From contig JAZUKH010000020.1 in NCBI GenBank assembly GCA_045643185.1, positions 1 to 23,032 of the forward strand: 23,032 nt of DNA. The letters are read 5' to 3'. This DNA is from RGIG464 sp045643185 (GTDB lineage Bacteria; Myxococcota_A; Bradymonadia; UBA4248). Position numbers and translations under genes: made by a program. How positions within the stretch are numbered: position 1 is the first letter of the stretch; each line of letters opens with the position of its first letter. Below the pieces are notes generated by a model. That model was not told where the DNA came from. It was given only the letters and a program-made list of their open reading frames with translations, and ran no database searches. Positions 21,315 to 23,032 of the stretch are shown here, one piece after another.

Positions 21315-22043
21315 ATGCCCATTCACGTTCGCAGCGCCTCCATCGCCCCACTCGTTCTACTTCCCGGTGATCCTGACCGAGCCCGGTGGATCGCCGAAAA
21401 CTTCTTTAAAAACCCGGTCTGCACGACGTCTTATCGCCAAATGCTGGGCTTTAACGGCACTTATAAAGGTCATCCCGTCACCGTTCAAACGACCGGCATG
21501 GGCGGCCCGTCTGCCGCCATCGTCTGCGAAGAACTCGCCCAACTAGGCGCCAAAGCACTCGTCCGCATTGGCACCTGCGGCGCCATGAACCGCGACATGA
21601 TGCCCGGCGACCTGATGCTCGTCACCGCCGCCTGCATGACCGACGCGACTTCGCGCGAAATCTTTGCGGCACACATGCAGGATTCCAAAATCCAGTCTGG
21701 TTTTGCACCGACCAGCGACTTCAACTTTCTTGTAAAAGCCACACAGATCGCTCAAGCTCTACACGTACCTGCTCATGCCGGAATAATTGCCAGCATGGAC
21801 CGGTTTTACGGACATGACCAGGCTGAATACGACCGTCTCAACGCCGCCGGTGTCAACGCCGTTGAAATGGAAGCCGCGACCGTGCTTACCTTTGCAGCGA
21901 CACATGGCTTAAAAGCCGCTTGTATGATGACTGTATCTGATCAAATTGACGGCGCCATCCGTGCGTCCGAAGAAACCATTCTACACGGTGTTAAAAACAT
22001 GGTGACTGTCGCTCTGGACGCGGCTGTTCAAACCCTGATCTGA
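21315..22043 (+). CDS. Nucleoside phosphorylase (DeoD/Udp family), probably purine-specific
   Basis: Phosphorolysis of nucleosides to base and ribose-1-phosphate in salvage. From the ATG at 21315 the protein has 242 residues, the usual size. The N-terminus has His4 and VLLPGDPDRARWIAENF, then MLGFNGTYKGHPV, TTGMGGPSAAIVCEELAQLGA and VRIGTCGAM, the phosphate and ribose sites. Near the end come AVEMEAATVLTFAATHGLKA and MMTVSDQI, where the Ser-Asp pair matches the catalytic Asp of DeoD-type purine phosphorylases. The GMGGPS and EELAQLGA wording is closer to uridine phosphorylase, so specificity is not certain. Codons upstream to 21252 overlap the leader and look non-coding. The DUF2505-like gene follows after 38 bases. 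Confidence 0.88.
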   Translation: MPIHVRSASIAPLVLLPGDPDRARWIAENFFKNPVCTTSYRQMLGFNGTYKGHPVTVQTTGMGGPSAAIVCEELAQLGAKALVRIGTCGAMNRDMMPGDLMLVTAACMTDATSREIFAAHMQDSKIQSGFAPTSDFNFLVKATQIAQALHVPAHAGIIASMDRFYGHDQAEYDRLNAAGVNAVEMEAATVLTFAATHGLKAACMMTVSDQIDGAIRASEETILHGVKNMVTVALDAAVQTLI

Positions 22044-22081
22044 CCTTAACACCGATTTCCACCCTTGAAAGGAGCCCGTTT

Positions 22082-22573
22082 ATGGCAACAAAACTGCTCG
22101 TTGAAGATCACTTCACCTGTTCCCCCGAAAAACTTTACAGCCTGCTGACGGATAACGCCTTCGATGACGAATTGATGGCCGCGTTGAAAGTCGGCAAAAA
22201 GCTCGTCGACCACACGGATGCGGCATCCGGCCCTGTTTACAAGCTTCGTCTGACAACGCCGAACGAAATTCCTGTGTTCGCCCAAAAATTCACTGGCGAA
22301 AAACTCAGTTACGTCGAAAACCGCGTTTGGAACAAAAGCTCGTTCGGCAACACGTGGACCATCACGCCCGAGATCAAAGGCGCAAGCGTCGAATGCAAAG
22401 GCATCACGACGATCGTCGCCGAAGGCACCGGCTGCGTACGCAAGACCGAAGGCACCATCACCGTGAACGTGCCGCTCATCGGTCGTAAGATCGAAGAAAT
22501 GGTTCAGAAGAGCATCACTGACACGTTCAAACAGAATGCAGACTTCTGCGCGCAGTACCTCAAAAACCACTAA
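22082..22573 (+). CDS. DUF2505-like (SRPBCC fold) protein
   Basis: A 163-residue soluble protein with no signal peptide. The pattern is that of the DUF2505 part of the START/SRPBCC superfamily. A first strand and helix (VEDHFTCSPEKLYSLLTDNAF) are followed by a run of beta-strands, then an exposed Gly-rich strand and the closing segment VNVPLIGRKIEEMVQKSI, a long C-terminal helix that in this fold covers a hydrophobic cavity. The family has no assigned function; ligand binding is likely. GGAG lies eight bases before the ATG. It may be co-transcribed with the nucleoside phosphorylase, as no terminator separates them. Confidence 0.78.
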   Translation: MATKLLVEDHFTCSPEKLYSLLTDNAFDDELMAALKVGKKLVDHTDAASGPVYKLRLTTPNEIPVFAQKFTGEKLSYVENRVWNKSSFGNTWTITPEIKGASVECKGITTIVAEGTGCVRKTEGTITVNVPLIGRKIEEMVQKSITDTFKQNADFCAQYLKNH

Positions 22574-22596
22574 TTCGTCGGTGGTTGTCAACCATC

Positions 22597-22616
22597 GCGC
22601 GCCGTGAACGGCGCGC
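22597..22616 (+). terminator. GC-rich hairpin after the DUF2505-like gene
   Basis: GCGCGCCG pairs perfectly with CGGCGCGC around a TGAA loop, 24 bases after the stop codon. A smaller hairpin TGGTT/AACCA precedes it. There is no immediate T-run (the nearest, TTTTT, is about 12 bases on), so it may block exonucleases or terminate weakly. Confidence 0.45.
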
Positions 22617-23032
22617 AAATCAATTCGTTTTTGTGCCTTCACCTGGCTGAGTGTTACTTGTATGGTTGAGTTGTTAAAAGGCTGATTACTTTATGCCTCT
22701 TACTCAACTGAATTTGTTATCATAAGGTATTCGTGTTTAGCTGTTCAGCCGGGGGGATCACAATTTGTTTTTGTTTGTTCGTTTATTCTTAACATTTTGT
22801 ATTGGAGCAGGCCTGGGCCTGCGGCGCGCAGGGGGACGTGCGCGCTCGTCCCCCTTGCAACCCCCGAGCGCTCTTTTGTCGGCCGTGTGGGACTCGCTTC
22901 GCTCAAACATGCCACACGGCCGTACCAAATTCAGGAACAGTTAAGGCAGATCATCGTAAACTAAATTTTGGAGTCGGCGGCCGCGAACTTGCCTTCGGCT
23001 TCGGATAAATCGCGGCCGCTCGCCCAATCTCA
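22617..23032. other. Non-coding tail rich in palindromes
   Basis: No gene with a ribosome site or recognisable product was found here. After an AT-rich half (to about 22805) come four hairpins. GCAGGCC/GGCCTGC (22807-22822) and GGGGGACG/CGTCCCCC (22831-22854) are the first two. CGGCCGTGTGG/CCACACGGCCG (22880-22922) has 11 perfect pairs, and GCGGCCGCGA/TCGCGGCCGC (22977-23019) has 10. A short open frame at 22802-23008 consists of these palindromes and is not credible. The stretch could be a repeat cluster, a structured RNA or the region before a gene outside the window. Confidence 0.55.

Noticed and set aside
22802..23008. Possible small gene of 68 codons
   Set aside because: The frame is made of palindromes, has no ribosome site and gives a low-complexity product.

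Overview
This is bacterial chromosome of about 50% G+C, densely coded, with most genes in operons on the minus strand and a run of plus-strand genes at the right end. The lineage cannot be fixed from sequence alone. A myxobacterial/deltaproteobacterial (Myxococcota or Bradymonadota-like) host is the best guess. The grounds are a membrane-anchored protein with a long disordered N-terminus and a small TonB-C/AgmX-like C-terminal domain (20274-21197), the style of the TonB-dependent receptor, and a Gram-negative envelope (outer-membrane receptor, lipoprotein, Tat-exported ApbE).

Layout. (1) 2-406: the 3' end of a peptidase S51-like gene. (2) 537-6079, minus: a two-gene outer-membrane operon, a large lipoprotein with a degenerate 5'-nucleotidase fold followed by a TonB-dependent receptor. 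(3) 6298-13381, minus: a complete Rnf ion-pumping ferredoxin:NAD+ oxidoreductase operon in the order rnfC-D-G-E-A-B, followed by apbE, the flavin transferase that matures RnfG and RnfD. (4) 13602-17813, minus: a three-gene cassette of a DUF2207-like membrane protein ending in eight Cys-His-Ser/Asp-Ala tetrads, a radical SAM/SPASM maturase with a PqqD-like N-terminus, and a four-helix membrane protein of unknown function. (5) 17979-18504: a DciA/DUF721-like gene, divergent from ndk. (6) 18505-22573, plus: ndk, rlmN, the AgmX-like protein with a strong terminator, a nucleoside phosphorylase and a DUF2505-like protein. (7) 22574-23032: non-coding and rich in hairpins.

The most interesting content is the radical SAM cassette. 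The Cys/His tail is predicted to lie in the cytoplasm at the end of a single-pass membrane protein, next to a maturase with substrate-recognition and SPASM domains, so it looks like a membrane-tethered RiPP-like modification system built on an ACHX repeat. It sits directly upstream of rnf, which handles the low-potential electrons such enzymes need. The Rnf complex has two oddities: RnfA carries an extra N-terminal membrane anchor plus an Ig-like periplasmic domain, and RnfE has Ala where one of the four membrane cluster cysteines is expected.

Three copies of a two-hairpin intergenic repeat (near 460, 9966 and 13502) have GTAG tetranucleotides at the hairpin feet and compensatory base changes. 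They look like a REP-type family, and one copy lies inside the rnf operon. All family assignments are from motif reading; no database search was run.
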